Source of the DNA: an uncultured Halomonas sp.
GTDB lineage: Bacteria > Pseudomonadota > Gammaproteobacteria > Pseudomonadales > Halomonadaceae
NCBI RefSeq assembly: GCF_947501415.1
Contig: NZ_CANMVL010000031.1
Coordinates: 1 to 55,200, forward strand
DNA length: 55,200 bases
Direction of reading: 5' to 3'
Part shown: piece after piece, positions 35,333-44,272 of the stretch
How positions within the stretch are numbered: the first letter of the stretch is position 1
Layout of the letters: every line of letters begins with the position of its first letter
The notes under the pieces: model-generated
Told to the model about the DNA's origin: nothing
Database searches by the model: none
What the model saw: only the letters and a program-made list of their open reading frames with translations
Position numbers and translations under genes: made by a program

Positions 35333-36004
35333 ATGATTGACTGGCGCGCCATCGATACCGTTCTGCTGGACATGGACGGCACCCTGTTGGACCTGCACTT
35401 CGACAGCCACTTCTGGCTCGAGCATCTGCCGCGTCGCTATGTGGAGCTGCATCAACTCGATGAAGCCACCCAGGAGAGGGTGCGAGCAAAGGTCATTGGC
35501 GAGCAGGGGACGCTCAACTGGTACAGTCTCGACTACTGGAGCCGCGAGCTCGACGTCGATGTGGTCGCCCTCAAGCGCGAGATTCAACACCTGATCGGCC
35601 TGCGCAGCGATGCCCTGGACTTCCTCAGGTGGCTCAAGCAGGCTCACCCCCGGGTCGTGCTGGCCACCAACGCCGACCGCGCCAGTCTGGCACTCAAGCT
35701 GCCGCTTACCGGTCTTGAGCCCTACCTGGATGCCATCGTCTCCTCGGCCGACTTCGGTGCGCCCAAGGAGGAGCAGGTGTTCTGGACGCGCCTGCAGGAG
35801 GTCGAGCCCTTCGTGCCGGCTCGCACCCTGTTCATCGACGACAACCCACGGGTACTGGAGAGCGCCCGGCAGTTCGGCATTCGTCATCTGTTGGGCATCA
35901 AGCAGCCCAACAGTCAGCGGCCCGAACGAGAGCTGGAGGAGTTCATCACCCTGGACACCTTCGCGACCATTCTGCCTGGCAACGAGCCGCCCCTGACCCC
36001 TTGA
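35333..36004 (+). CDS. yrfG: GMP/IMP nucleotidase YrfG (HAD family)
   Basis: A 223-residue HAD-superfamily phosphatase with motif I D13-M-D15-G-T, motif II ATNAD near residue 112, K at about 144 (GAPKEE) and motif IV FIDDNPRVL. Its E. coli counterpart hydrolyses GMP and IMP. The region WRAIDTVLLDMDGTLLDLHFDSHFWLEHLP is characteristic. The ribosome-binding site is weak (CGGA). hslR follows after 41 bp in the same direction, as in E. coli. Confidence 0.9.
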   Translation: MIDWRAIDTVLLDMDGTLLDLHFDSHFWLEHLPRRYVELHQLDEATQERVRAKVIGEQGTLNWYSLDYWSRELDVDVVALKREIQHLIGLRSDALDFLRWLKQAHPRVVLATNADRASLALKLPLTGLEPYLDAIVSSADFGAPKEEQVFWTRLQEVEPFVPARTLFIDDNPRVLESARQFGIRHLLGIKQPNSQRPERELEEFITLDTFATILPGNEPPLTP

Positions 36005-36045
36005 ACGGTGGGTGGGCTCGTGGCCGACAGCTAGGAGGATTTCCC

Positions 36046-36432
36046 ATGGATAGTGTCAGGCTTGACAAGTGGCTGTGGGCGGCACGCTTCTTCAAGACCC
36101 GCGGCCTGGCCAAGAAGGCCATCGAGGGTGGCAAGGTGCACTACAACGGAGGTCGGGCCAAGACCAGCAAGAACGTTGAGGTCGGCGCCATCGTACGCGT
36201 GCCCCAGGGCTGGGATATCTGGGAGGTGGAGGTGATGGCGCTCTCCGACCAGCGGCGCGGCGCCCCCGAGGCGCGCGAACTCTATCGCGAGACCGAGGAG
36301 AGTGCCCGCCGCCGTGAGCAGGAGGCCGAGGCGCGACGGCTGACCAATCAGGTCATGCAGCATCCCCTCAAGCGCCCCGACAAGAAGCAGCGTCGCGAGA
36401 TTCAGCGCTTCCAGCGCAATCAGGGCGAGTAG
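36046..36432 (+). CDS. hslR: Heat shock protein 15 (ribosome-associated HslR)
   Basis: A 128-residue S4-domain RNA-binding protein. HslR binds free 50S subunits carrying a stalled nascent chain and is part of ribosome rescue. The S4 domain covers about residues 3-65 (VRLDKWLWAARFFKTRGLAKKAIEGGKVHYNG), followed by a basic, charged C-terminal helix and tail. GGAGG is 7 nt before the ATG at 36046. No hslO follows here, unlike in E. coli; a convergent yaiI gene follows instead. Confidence 0.92.
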   Translation: MDSVRLDKWLWAARFFKTRGLAKKAIEGGKVHYNGGRAKTSKNVEVGAIVRVPQGWDIWEVEVMALSDQRRGAPEARELYRETEESARRREQEAEARRLTNQVMQHPLKRPDKKQRREIQRFQRNQGE

Positions 36433-36457
36433 GGGAGGAGTGCAGATGTTTCGTGGA

Positions 36458-36907
36458 TTAGGCGTTTTTCGTCAGCCATCTGTCCAGCGCATTGGCAAAC
36501 TCTCGACGGTCGCTGTCGGAGTACCCCTTGGGGCCGCCGGTATGCTCGCCGCTGGCGCGTAGGGTCTCCATGAAATCCCTCATCTGCACTCGCGCACGGA
36601 TGTTATCGGCGTCGAGTGTCTCGCCACGGGTGGTCATTACCTTCGCGCCGCGCTCGATGGCCTCCATGGCCAGCGGCAGGTCCGAGGTGATCACCAGGTC
36701 ATCGGCCACCAGACGCTCGACGATCTCGTCATCGGCGGCATCGAAGCCGTGACTGACGGCCAGCGCCTTGACGACCGGTGAGCGGGGCAGGGGCACCGTA
36801 TGGTTGGCCACGAACCAGGTGGGCGTGGCGGTTCGCTCGGCGGCACGCACGATGATCTCGCGGGCCACCCTGGGGCAGGCATCGGCATCGACCCATAGGC
36901 TGGGCAT
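36458..36907 (-). CDS. yaiI: YaiI/YqxD family protein (DUF188)
   Basis: A 149-residue member of the UPF0178/DUF188 family. Landmarks are the N-terminal WVDADACPRVAREII, the middle VVTxD-like DDLVITSDLPLA, and the C-terminal GGPKGYSDSDRREFANALDRWL. The fold resembles PIN-domain nucleases and the acidic residues could bind metal, but the function is unproven. AGGAG is 6 nt before the ATG at 36907; an open frame upstream to 37069 is not family-like. It converges on hslR with a 25-bp gap. Confidence 0.88.
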   Translation of the reverse strand: MPSLWVDADACPRVAREIIVRAAERTATPTWFVANHTVPLPRSPVVKALAVSHGFDAADDEIVERLVADDLVITSDLPLAMEAIERGAKVMTTRGETLDADNIRARVQMRDFMETLRASGEHTGGPKGYSDSDRREFANALDRWLTKNA

Positions 36908-37355
36908 GATATCTCCTCGATGGAACAACGCAGTAAGAGAAAGACCAAAAAGGCTGGCCAGGCTAGGTCGACGATGGTAGCATGCGCCCTCCTCGCATGT
37001 GCTGACCCCACCATCATGTACGACGCCATCGTTGGCGGTCATCGACCGAACAGAAGATGGGCGCCGCAACGCCAGGCCCAGCGGCTATCGCTGGACGCCG
37101 CAAGCGTTCGAATTGTGTAGATGGAGCGCCAACCGAGATTCCGCCGTTCTGGCGTGATCGGCGCAAACGGTCGCCACAGGGGTTCACTGCCATCACCGAT
37201 GGCGCTGACCCGATGCCAGGTGCGACCGGCGTCCCCGACTCCGATGTCCCGTGCTGACTGCCATCACTGGCCGCAGCGCGCCTGACCGCTTTTCGCTCGC
37301 GTCAGGGACGCCAATGAATTTACGCCGGTGATCCCGGCTTACCAAGGTGTGATCA
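36908..37355. other. 448-bp gap with long leader of the DEAD-box helicase
   Basis: No gene is supported; small open frames here lack ribosome-binding sites and family features. It must hold promoters for yaiI (minus) and the helicase (plus). A stem CCTGAC/GTCAGG (37281-37306) lies 50 bp before the helicase start. Long structured leaders are usual for DeaD/CsdA-type genes, which are cold-induced and autoregulated, but no specific element can be named. Confidence 0.4.
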
Positions 37356-39056
37356 ATGACCTCTTCTTCCGTCGCCTCGCCGAACTTCGGTGATCTTGCC
37401 CTGCTGCCTGCTGTTCTCTCTGCCGTCGAGACCCTGGGCTACCAGACCCCCTCGCCGATCCAGATGGAGACCATTCCGGCTCTGCTGGAAGGGCGCGACA
37501 TGCTGGGCCAGGCCCAGACCGGTACCGGCAAGACCGCGGCCTTCGCCCTGCCGCTTCTCTCGCGTCTCGAACTGACTCGCCGTGAGCCGCAGGTGCTGGT
37601 CATGGCGCCGACCCGCGAGCTGGCGCAGCAGGTTGCCGTCTCCTTCAGCCGCTATGGACAGAACCTTCAGGGCCTGGAAGTGGCTACCCTGTGTGGCGGC
37701 CAGGAGTATCGCGAGCAGCTGGGTGCGCTGCGGCGTGGCGCCCAGGTCGTCGTGGGTACCCCGGGGCGGATCATTGACCACCTGGATCGCGGCAGCCTCA
37801 AGCTTGACGGTCTCAGCGCCCTGGTGCTGGACGAGGCCGACGAGATGCTGCGCATGGGCTTCATCGACGACGTCAAGCGTGTGGTGGCCGACACGCCCAA
37901 GGAAGCACAGCGGGTGTTCTTCTCCGCGACCCTGCCCGCCGAGATCGAGCGTATCGTCAACCGCTACCTGGTGGACCCGGTCAAGGTCGCCATCGAGTCG
38001 CGTACCACCACCGGCGAGAATATCGAGCAGCGCCTGGTGCGGGTCGACGGCGGTGCCAAGCTGGAGGCGCTCTCTCGCATCCTCGAGGTGGAGCCGGTCG
38101 ACGGTGCGATCGTTTTCGTGCGTACCCGTGCCGCCTGTACCACCCTGACCGAGCAGCTCTCCGCCCGCGGCCTCAATGTGGCCAGCCTCTCGGGTGATCT
38201 GGACCAGAGCCTGCGCGAGCGCACCATTCAGCGTCTCAAGCGCGGCAAGGTCGACGTGCTGATCGCCACCGACGTCGCCGCCCGTGGCCTCGATGTGCCG
38301 CGTATCACCCACGTCTTCAACTACGATCTGCCCCAGGACTCCGAGGCCTACACCCACCGCATCGGCCGTACCGGCCGTGCCGGGCGCACCGGTACCTCGA
38401 TCACCTTCGTCGGCTTCCGTGAGGGCCGTAAGGTGGGCTGGATCGAGCAGGCCACCGGCCAGAAGATGAGCGAGATGGCGGTGCCTGACGAGTCGGCCAT
38501 CCGCGCGCACCGTGATGAGGCGTTCCATCAGAAGGTGATTGCCGCCCTGACCGCCGGTGCCGAGGAGCAGCAGGCACTGGTTGAGCGTCTGATCGGTGAG
38601 GGTTACGACCCCGTCGAGCTGGCCTGTGCCTTCGCCCGCCTGGCGCGTGCCGACGAGGCGCCCATCGGCCGCCTGCAGGCGCCCCGCAAGGAGCGCGCTC
38701 CGCGTGATGCCAAGCCGGGCCGTGGTCCGCGTGACCGTGCGCCCAGCGAGGGGATGACCCGCTACCGTGTGTCCGTGGGCCACAAGGACGGCGTCAAGCC
38801 CGGCCAGCTGGTCGGTGCCCTGGCCAACGAGGGCGGCATCGAAGGCGCGCGTATCGGACGCATCGACATTCGCAACGCCTTCTCCGTGGTCGAGCTGCCC
38901 AGCTCGCTGCCGTCCAGCATTCTGGCCAAGATGGCGCGCGCTCGTGTCGCCGGTCGTCCGCTGGAGATCAGCGAGGATCGTGGTACTCCCGAGCGTGCTC
39001 CGCGCCGTCGCAACGATGATGGCCAGGCGCCGATTCGTCGCCAGTCACGCGCGTAA
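37356..39056 (+). CDS. deaD: ATP-dependent DEAD-box RNA helicase (DeaD/CsdA-like)
   Basis: A 566-residue RNA helicase acting in ribosome assembly and mRNA decay, especially at low temperature. Motifs in order: Q motif (F11, GYQTPSPIQ), motif I AQTGTGKT (53-60), PTREL (85-89), GTPGR (134-138), DEAD (159-162), SAT (190-192), and motif VI HRIGRTGRAGR. After the core, a linker and a C-terminal DbpA-type RNA-binding domain (about 470-540, TRYRVSVGHKDGVKPGQLVGALAN) are followed by a basic Arg-rich tail, the DeaD/CsdA layout. AAGGTG is 6 nt before the ATG. Two hairpins follow. Confidence 0.93.
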   Translation: MTSSSVASPNFGDLALLPAVLSAVETLGYQTPSPIQMETIPALLEGRDMLGQAQTGTGKTAAFALPLLSRLELTRREPQVLVMAPTRELAQQVAVSFSRYGQNLQGLEVATLCGGQEYREQLGALRRGAQVVVGTPGRIIDHLDRGSLKLDGLSALVLDEADEMLRMGFIDDVKRVVADTPKEAQRVFFSATLPAEIERIVNRYLVDPVKVAIESRTTTGENIEQRLVRVDGGAKLEALSRILEVEPVDGAIVFVRTRAACTTLTEQLSARGLNVASLSGDLDQSLRERTIQRLKRGKVDVLIATDVAARGLDVPRITHVFNYDLPQDSEAYTHRIGRTGRAGRTGTSITFVGFREGRKVGWIEQATGQKMSEMAVPDESAIRAHRDEAFHQKVIAALTAGAEEQQALVERLIGEGYDPVELACAFARLARADEAPIGRLQAPRKERAPRDAKPGRGPRDRAPSEGMTRYRVSVGHKDGVKPGQLVGALANEGGIEGARIGRIDIRNAFSVVELPSSLPSSILAKMARARVAGRPLEISEDRGTPERAPRRRNDDGQAPIRRQSRA

Positions 39057-39066
39057 CACCTCGGCT

Positions 39067-39126
39067 GCCGCCCGCCGGGCGGCATTCCACCTCACGACAG
39101 GTCGGAGCCCAGCTCCGGCCTGTCGT
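39067..39126 (+). terminator. Two consecutive hairpins after deaD
   Basis: GCCGCCC/GGGCGGC with loop GCC (39067-39083), then ACGACAGG and CGGAG pairing with CTCCG and CCTGTCGT (39094-39126). Both stems are strong; the second is followed by CGTTAG rather than a T-run. They probably end the helicase transcript or protect its 3' end. Confidence 0.6.
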
Positions 39127-39168
39127 CGTTAGTGAACTCGATAACTCCGAGCATCGGGAGGATGCATC

Positions 39169-40152
39169 ATGTGGAAGCGTTTGCCGTTTCGCCTGCGCGG
39201 CTATCTGATCACGATGAGTGGTGTGCTGTTGCTCTCGCCGGATGCGCTGCTGGTCAAGGACACCGCGGTAGATGTCGCCACCTTCATGTTCTGGCGTGGA
39301 TTGATGCTGGGTGTGGTGCTGTTGGTGATCGCCGCGGCACGCTACCGCGAGCGCCTGGGACAGGCGGTCCTGGCCTGCGGTCCCGCGGCGCTGTGGTGCC
39401 CGCTCGCCTTTGCCGCCAGCGCCTGGGCCTTCGTGGTGGCCACTCGCCTGACCTCGGCGGGCAATGTGCTGGTCATGCTCAATCTGGCGCCTCTGGTGGC
39501 CGGGCTGATCGGTCTGATGTTCTTCCGGCAGCGGTTGCGCCGCCAGACCTGGGTGGTGATCGCGATCTGTATTACCGGCGCCAGCCTGATGGCCGCCGGT
39601 GAGGTGGGGCAGGGGAGTCTGCTGGGCCTGGCGGTGGCGATGATCGTGCCGGTCTCCATTGCGATCAACACCAGCGTGGCGAGCTCCCGTCCCGGTGCCG
39701 GAAAGCGCGGCCTGGATACCACCGTGGTGCTGCCCCTGGGGTGCCTGGCGATGCTGCTGCCCGCGGCGTTGATGGGCGGTGCCCAGCTGCCGGGCGATGA
39801 TGACATGCAGCGCCTGCTGCTGATGGGAATGCTGCTGCCGCTTGCCTACTTCCTGATCCAGACCGGGGCACGCTACCTGCCCGGTGCCGAGGTCAGCCTG
39901 GTAATGCTGCTCGAGACACTGGTCGGTACCCTGCTGGTGTGGTGGTGGGTCGGCGAGGTGCCGGCGCCGCTCGCCTTCGTGGGTGGGGGCATGATCGTCG
40001 CCGCCATGCTGATCAGTTCGCTGCGTGACCTCCTGCGTCAGCGCCGCAAGGCTGCCGAGGGGGCTCCGGACACCCGGCGCCTGCGAGACGAGGCCGCGGA
40101 AGAGAGCCTCGAGCGCGGTGATCTTGCACCGCCGGTGGGTGAGCGCCACTGA
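39169..40152 (+). CDS. EamA/DMT-superfamily transporter
   Basis: A 327-residue inner-membrane protein with ten predicted helices arranged as two five-helix halves, the drug/metabolite transporter design. Segments such as ASAWAFVVATRLTSAGNVLVMLNLAPLVAGLIGLMFF and AEVSLVMLLETLVGTLLVWWWVGE are the typical third-to-fourth helix motifs of EamA repeats. It likely exports a metabolite; the substrate cannot be read from sequence. The C-terminal 45 residues are charged and cytoplasmic. GGGAGG precedes the ATG. It is isolated between the deaD hairpins and a repeat-containing gap. Confidence 0.87.
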   Translation: MWKRLPFRLRGYLITMSGVLLLSPDALLVKDTAVDVATFMFWRGLMLGVVLLVIAAARYRERLGQAVLACGPAALWCPLAFAASAWAFVVATRLTSAGNVLVMLNLAPLVAGLIGLMFFRQRLRRQTWVVIAICITGASLMAAGEVGQGSLLGLAVAMIVPVSIAINTSVASSRPGAGKRGLDTTVVLPLGCLAMLLPAALMGGAQLPGDDDMQRLLLMGMLLPLAYFLIQTGARYLPGAEVSLVMLLETLVGTLLVWWWVGEVPAPLAFVGGGMIVAAMLISSLRDLLRQRRKAAEGAPDTRRLRDEAAEESLERGDLAPPVGERH

Positions 40153-40179
40153 GGCGGCGGCCTCGGGAGCTTGAAGCTG

Positions 40180-40230
40180 GAAGAGCGCCGTTTCGGCGCT
40201 GGAAGCTGAAAGGAAGGGCGCTCTTCGAAC
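40180..40230. other. Inverted repeats after the EamA gene
   Basis: AGCGCC/GGCGCT (40184-40200) forms a hairpin, and GAAGAGCGC (40180-40188) is also complementary to GCGCTCTTC (40217-40225), so two alternative stems are possible. The surrounding AGCTTGAAGCTGGAAG text is repetitive. It could act as a terminator for the exporter gene, but no T-run follows. Confidence 0.4.
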
Positions 40231-40284
40231 CTTCGCCTGTCGTCACCTTGGGCAAGGCGCGACTCGGCGTCAGGGCTAAGTTGG

Positions 40285-40369
40285 GCTCAGGGCTGTATCG
40301 AGCTCAGGGCTGTATCGGGCTCAGGGCTGTATCGAGCTCAGGGCTGTATCGGGCTCAAGGCTGTGTCGG
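40285..40369. repeat. Five 17-bp tandem repeats
   Basis: Units GCTCAGGGCTGTATCGA and GCTCAGGGCTGTATCGG alternate (40285-40352), followed by a fifth copy with two changes (40353-40369). A degenerate copy may precede at 40268. The alternating last base gives a 34-bp higher-order period. It lies in the convergent gap between the EamA and glutamine amidotransferase genes and ends 16 bp from the latter's stop. Confidence 0.95.
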
Positions 40370-40385
40370 GCGCGAGCCCTCGGGA

Positions 40386-41123
40386 TCAGTTGGTTTCCGC
40401 TACGGCGCCTTCGCGTTCGGCCACCGTCCTGGCGAAGCTGATCAGCAACGAGTTGGCCTCCGGCGTGGTGGTGACGCCACGCATCAAGGCATTGGCATCC
40501 TCACCCTGGTCGCGCAGCTTGTCGACCTGACGGGCGAGGTAGGCGCGCATTACCTCTGGGGTAAACTCCGGGTGGAACTGCACGCTCCACTGGCGCGGAC
40601 CATAACGCAGCGCCTGGTTCGCATCGTGGGCGTTGCGGGCCAGCACCACCGCACCGCTGGGTGCCTCAAGCACCGACTGGGCATGGGTCAGCTGCACGGG
40701 GAAGTGTGCCGGCAGCGTGCCCAGCAACGGATCCTCGTGTCCCGATTCGGTCAGCGTCACCTCGTGGGTACCCGATTCGCGCCCCGCGGGGTGATAGTCG
40801 CTCACTCCGCCAAAGGCGGCGGCCATCAATTGATGTCCATAGCAGACACCGAACATGGCCACGTTGCGCTCTCGGGCGGCCAGCAGCCATGGCTTGAGCG
40901 CTTCGCTCCAGGGCTCGGCGTCGCTGACCATGGCGTGGGAGCCGGTGATGTAGAGACCATCGATGTCGGCCAGTTCCGGAAGCGGCTCATGGCGCGCATC
41001 GAACACCTCGGCCTCGAAGCCGGCGCGGGCCAGGGTCTGCTGGAACAGCGCCTCGAAATCACCATGGTGTTCGATCACCTCGGGGAAGGCGTCACCGGTC
41101 TTGACGATCAGCAGGCGGGGCAT
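40386..41123 (-). CDS. Class I glutamine amidotransferase-like protein
   Basis: A 245-residue single-domain protein with a complete class I triad: C94 in GVCYGHQ, H184 and E186 in VQFHPE. It is GMP-synthase-like in order but has no synthetase domain, as in stand-alone members such as those that hydrolyse gamma-glutamyl compounds. The substrate is unknown. AGGA is 8 nt before the ATG. It lies 49 bp downstream of argE on the same strand, so it may be co-transcribed with it. A five-copy 17-bp repeat lies just beyond its stop. Confidence 0.87.
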   Translation of the reverse strand: MPRLLIVKTGDAFPEVIEHHGDFEALFQQTLARAGFEAEVFDARHEPLPELADIDGLYITGSHAMVSDAEPWSEALKPWLLAARERNVAMFGVCYGHQLMAAAFGGVSDYHPAGRESGTHEVTLTESGHEDPLLGTLPAHFPVQLTHAQSVLEAPSGAVVLARNAHDANQALRYGPRQWSVQFHPEFTPEVMRAYLARQVDKLRDQGEDANALMRGVTTTPEANSLLISFARTVAEREGAVAETN

Positions 41124-41172
41124 GGGGGTTCCTGATGTAAGGGTTGAACATGACGTACTTCAACCTCGTATT

Positions 41173-42327
41173 CTACTTTCGTTGCAGGCGCTCGCCCAGT
41201 GCCTCCATGAAATGCACGCCTGCCTCGAGCTGCTCACGCTCGATATACTCATCGGGCTGGTGAGCCTGGGCGATGCTGCCGGGGCCACAGATTACCGTGG
41301 GCAGTCCCTGACGCTGGAACTGGCCCGCCTCGGTGGCGTAGGCCACCGCACCGGCTGGGCGCTCCCCAAGCAGCGCATGGCACAGGGCCAGTACCTCGGC
41401 GTTGTTATCATCGGCCAGGGCCGGCACCGTCTCGTTGAGCGCTTCGGTCACGATGGACGCCTCCGGGGCGCGCCTCTGCATCTCGCTCTCGAGCTCGACG
41501 GCATAGGCGTTGACCCGCTCGATCAGTTCCTCGAAACGGTCCGATGGCAGGTGGCGAATCTCCCATTCGAAGGTGCACTCACGGGCCATGATATTGATCG
41601 CGGTGCCGCCCTGGATCTTGCCCACGTGCAGGCTCGAGTGAACCACGTTGAAGGCCTCGTCGATGCGACCCTCGGCCTTGAGGTCGGCCATCACGTCCTC
41701 GATATGGGTCACCAGGCGCGCCGCCACATGGATCGCCGACACGCCCTGGTTGACCTGGCTGGAGTGGCTGGCGCGGCCGGTCACCGTGGTGCGCAGATTG
41801 GTGGCACCCTTGTGGGCCACCACCGGGTGCATCAGCGTCGGCTCGCCGACGATCACCGCCGCGGGCCGCGGGTGCTCGGCCATCAGCCTCTCGATCATGC
41901 GTGGCGCGCCGATGCAGCCCACCTCCTCGTCATAGGAGAGCGCCAGCCAGATCGGCTTCTCCAGTTCGAGGCGCGCCCAGCGCGGTACCTCGCTGAGTGC
42001 ACAGGCGATAAATCCCTTCATGTCGCAGGTGCCACGGGCGTAGAGTCGGCCGTCGCCCTTGTCGGTCAGCGTAAAGGGGTCGGTCGACCAGGGCTGACCG
42101 TCCACCGGGACCACATCGGTGTGGCCGGAAAGCACCACGCCGCCGGCCACGTTGGGGCCGATGCGCGCCAGCAGATTGGCCTTGCTGCCGTCGTCGCTCT
42201 CCACCCGCCAGTGGGGGACATCATGCTCGTCGAGCAGAGACTCGACGAAGGCGATCAGCTCCAGGTTGGAGTCCCGCGACACGGTGGGGAAGCCCACCAG
42301 GCGGTCGAGCATATCGGCGGCGGTCAT
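41173..42327 (-). CDS. argE: Acetylornithine deacetylase
   Basis: A 384-residue M20-family metallo-deacylase of arginine synthesis that releases ornithine from N-acetylornithine. Metal ligands and catalytic residues are in place: H69 and D71 (SGHTDVVP), D102 (GTCDMKG), E134-E135 (SYDEEVG), E162 (VGEPT) and a late His in QAHQPDEYI. The sequence VVPVDGQPWSTDPF and the length fit ArgE better than DapE or peptidase T. AAGGAG is 7 nt before the ATG. Divergent from the old-yellow-enzyme gene across 209 bp. Confidence 0.92.
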   Translation of the reverse strand: MTAADMLDRLVGFPTVSRDSNLELIAFVESLLDEHDVPHWRVESDDGSKANLLARIGPNVAGGVVLSGHTDVVPVDGQPWSTDPFTLTDKGDGRLYARGTCDMKGFIACALSEVPRWARLELEKPIWLALSYDEEVGCIGAPRMIERLMAEHPRPAAVIVGEPTLMHPVVAHKGATNLRTTVTGRASHSSQVNQGVSAIHVAARLVTHIEDVMADLKAEGRIDEAFNVVHSSLHVGKIQGGTAINIMARECTFEWEIRHLPSDRFEELIERVNAYAVELESEMQRRAPEASIVTEALNETVPALADDNNAEVLALCHALLGERPAGAVAYATEAGQFQRQGLPTVICGPGSIAQAHQPDEYIEREQLEAGVHFMEALGERLQRK

Positions 42328-42442
42328 GGCGCGCTCCTTGCTTAGAGGGTGAAGTCGAAGAGTTGAAGCAGACTACCATGGGTATCGGGAGGTCGCAGGT
42401 GGGGCAGGGCGGTTGTGTGATAGTGCAAGGCTATCCGGTCGA

Positions 42443-42471
42443 TTGGCACACTTCTCTTTCAGATATCATTA
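42443..42471 (+). promoter_or_regulatory. Possible promoter of the alkene reductase gene
   Basis: TTGGCA (42443-42448) with TATCAT (42464-42469) at 15 bp or TCATTA (42466-42471) at 17 bp. The local stretch is AT-rich compared with its surroundings. Spacing is short for the better -10 box, so support is modest. Nothing else is seen in 42328-42536. Confidence 0.35.
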
Positions 42472-42536
42472 ACATGCTTACCATGTGGGCCATCGATTGC
42501 TTAACACGCACTCATCTTTTCTAAGGAGTCATCTCG

Positions 42537-43655
42537 ATGCCCGATACATCACTCTGCACCCCGGTAACGTTCGGCAGTCTGACACTGCCCAACCGTGTGA
42601 TCATGGCGCCGCTGACCCGGGCGCGCACCCCGGACAGCGTGCCCGGAAAGCTACAGCAGGTCTACTACGGTCAGCGCGCCGGTGCGGGGTTGATCATCAG
42701 TGAGGCCACCAATATTTCGCCCACGGCCCGCGGCTACGTCTACACACCGGGCATCTGGACCGACGAGCAGGAAGCCGGCTGGCGTGACGTGGTCGAGGCC
42801 GTGCATGCCAAGGGAGGGCGGATCGCCCTGCAGCTGTGGCATGTGGGCCGCGTCTCCCACGAGATGGTGCAGCCCGATGGCCAGACGCCCGTGGCGCCGA
42901 GCGCCCTCAAGGGCGAAGGCGCACAGTGTTTCGTCGAGTTCGAGGACGGCAGCGCCGGGGAACACCCCACCAGTACCCCACGGGCCCTGGAGACCGACGA
43001 GATCCCCGGTATCGTCGAGGACTATCGCCAGGCCGCTGTACGTGCCAGGCGTGCCGGTTTCGATATGGTCGAGGTTCACGCGGCCAACGCCTATCTGCTC
43101 AACCAGTTCCTGGCTACGGGTACCAACCAGCGCAGCGACCAGTATGGCGGCTCGCTGGAGAATCGTGCACGCTTCCCGCTGGAGGTGGTCGATGCGGTGG
43201 CCGAGGTGTTTGGGCCCGAACGCGTCGGTATCCGCCTGACGCCCTTTCTTGAGCTGTTCGGCCTCACCGATGAAGAGCCCGAGGCGATGGCCTTCTACCT
43301 GGCCGACGAGCTCAACCGCCGTGGCCTGGCCTATCTCCACTTCAATGAGCCCGATTTCGCGGGTGCCGACGTCGGCTACCCGGGTGGTTTCCGTGAGCAG
43401 ATGCGCGAACGCTTCAAGGGCGGGCTGATCTACTGCGGCAACTACAACGCCGAACGTGCCCAGAGGCGGCTCGACGAAAACAGTGCCGATGCCATCGCCT
43501 TCGGCCGTCCCTTTATTGCCAATCCCGATCTGCCCGAGCGTTTCCGCACCCAAGCGGAGCTCAACGAGCCCGACCACAATACCTTCTATGGCGGCGACGA
43601 GAAGGGCTACACCGACTACCCCTTCCTATATAACGGTTACGACCGCTTCGGCTGA
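42537..43655 (+). CDS. Old yellow enzyme-family alkene reductase (NemA-like)
   Basis: A 372-residue FMN-dependent oxidoreductase that reduces activated C=C bonds and N-ethylmaleimide-type electrophiles using NAD(P)H. Landmarks are MAPLTRART (23-31), the substrate-binding pair H181 and N184 with Y186, the OYE signature NQRSDQYGGSLENR (197-210), and late AFGRPFIANPDLPERF. Length and order match the NemA/XenB subfamily. AAGGAG is 8 nt before the ATG. It appears to be transcribed alone. Confidence 0.93.
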   Translation: MPDTSLCTPVTFGSLTLPNRVIMAPLTRARTPDSVPGKLQQVYYGQRAGAGLIISEATNISPTARGYVYTPGIWTDEQEAGWRDVVEAVHAKGGRIALQLWHVGRVSHEMVQPDGQTPVAPSALKGEGAQCFVEFEDGSAGEHPTSTPRALETDEIPGIVEDYRQAAVRARRAGFDMVEVHAANAYLLNQFLATGTNQRSDQYGGSLENRARFPLEVVDAVAEVFGPERVGIRLTPFLELFGLTDEEPEAMAFYLADELNRRGLAYLHFNEPDFAGADVGYPGGFREQMRERFKGGLIYCGNYNAERAQRRLDENSADAIAFGRPFIANPDLPERFRTQAELNEPDHNTFYGGDEKGYTDYPFLYNGYDRFG

Positions 43656-43743
43656 GCCGACGCGCAGCCCCCGAAAGCCACAAGCCCGACCCCGTAATCT
43701 TCGATAGGCTCGCCCCTGGATTTCAAGAAAGGACTCGATACCA

Positions 43744-44214
43744 ATGAAACCCTTCTCCATTCTGTTGATCCGCCTGCTGGGCCTCTATCTCTTTCTGAGC
43801 ACGCTGCTTTCGGTGCTACCGGCGCTGTTGGGCCCGAACGTCGATGAGCTCTGGTCCGCCGAGCTGCTGCCGGTGCTTCTGGCAACGGTGGCGGTGCCCC
43901 TGGTGAGCGGCGCGCTGCTGTGGGGCTTCTCCGGCCGGCTGGCGAGCCGACTGCATGGCGGTGGTGATGTAAGTGGCGGTGGTGATGTAGATGCCGGCAT
44001 CAGGGACGAGGATCTGGTGCGCGCCGGTACTTTCTTGATCGGGATATATCTTCTGGTACGCCATGCCGGGGCGCTGGTCGGCATGTACGCCACGTCGGGT
44101 GGCGTGGCGTATGGTGAGCTGGTCGTTGTGCTGGCGAGCCTAGGCATGATCCTGGGCGGAAGAGGGATCGTCGGAATCTACCGTCGGGCCAAGAACCTCG
44201 GCACCGGGCGCTAG
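43744..44214 (+). CDS. Small membrane protein of unknown function
   Basis: A 156-residue hydrophobic protein with an N-terminal membrane segment (about 5-28), a second (about 42-64), and two in the C-terminal half (about 97-113 and 120-140). Between them is a loop with the repeated text GGGDVSGGGDVDAG, encoded by an in-frame 18-bp tandem duplication (43956-43991). No family is recognised. It has its own gap of 88 bp from the alkene reductase gene and converges on the DUF503 gene. Confidence 0.7.
   Translation: MKPFSILLIRLLGLYLFLSTLLSVLPALLGPNVDELWSAELLPVLLATVAVPLVSGALLWGFSGRLASRLHGGGDVSGGGDVDAGIRDEDLVRAGTFLIGIYLLVRHAGALVGMYATSGGVAYGELVVVLASLGMILGGRGIVGIYRRAKNLGTGR
43956..43991. repeat. 18-bp in-frame tandem duplication
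   Basis: TGGCGGTGGTGATGTAAG (43956-43973) followed by TGGCGGTGGTGATGTAGA (43974-43991), 16 of 18 identical. It duplicates a GGDV-containing loop inside the membrane protein. Confidence 0.85.
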
Positions 44215-44272
44215 CCGGGGCCGGAGCTCGCTTGCGGTCAATTGGGTCGATCACCGACGAGTCGCCAGCCCG

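Noticed and set aside
36908..37355. Small open frames in the yaiI-deaD gap as genes
   Set aside because: No ribosome-binding sites, no recognisable domains and random-looking composition; more likely leader and promoter DNA.
40285..40369. CRISPR array
   Set aside because: The units are 17 bp and directly adjacent with no spacers, and no cas gene is near.
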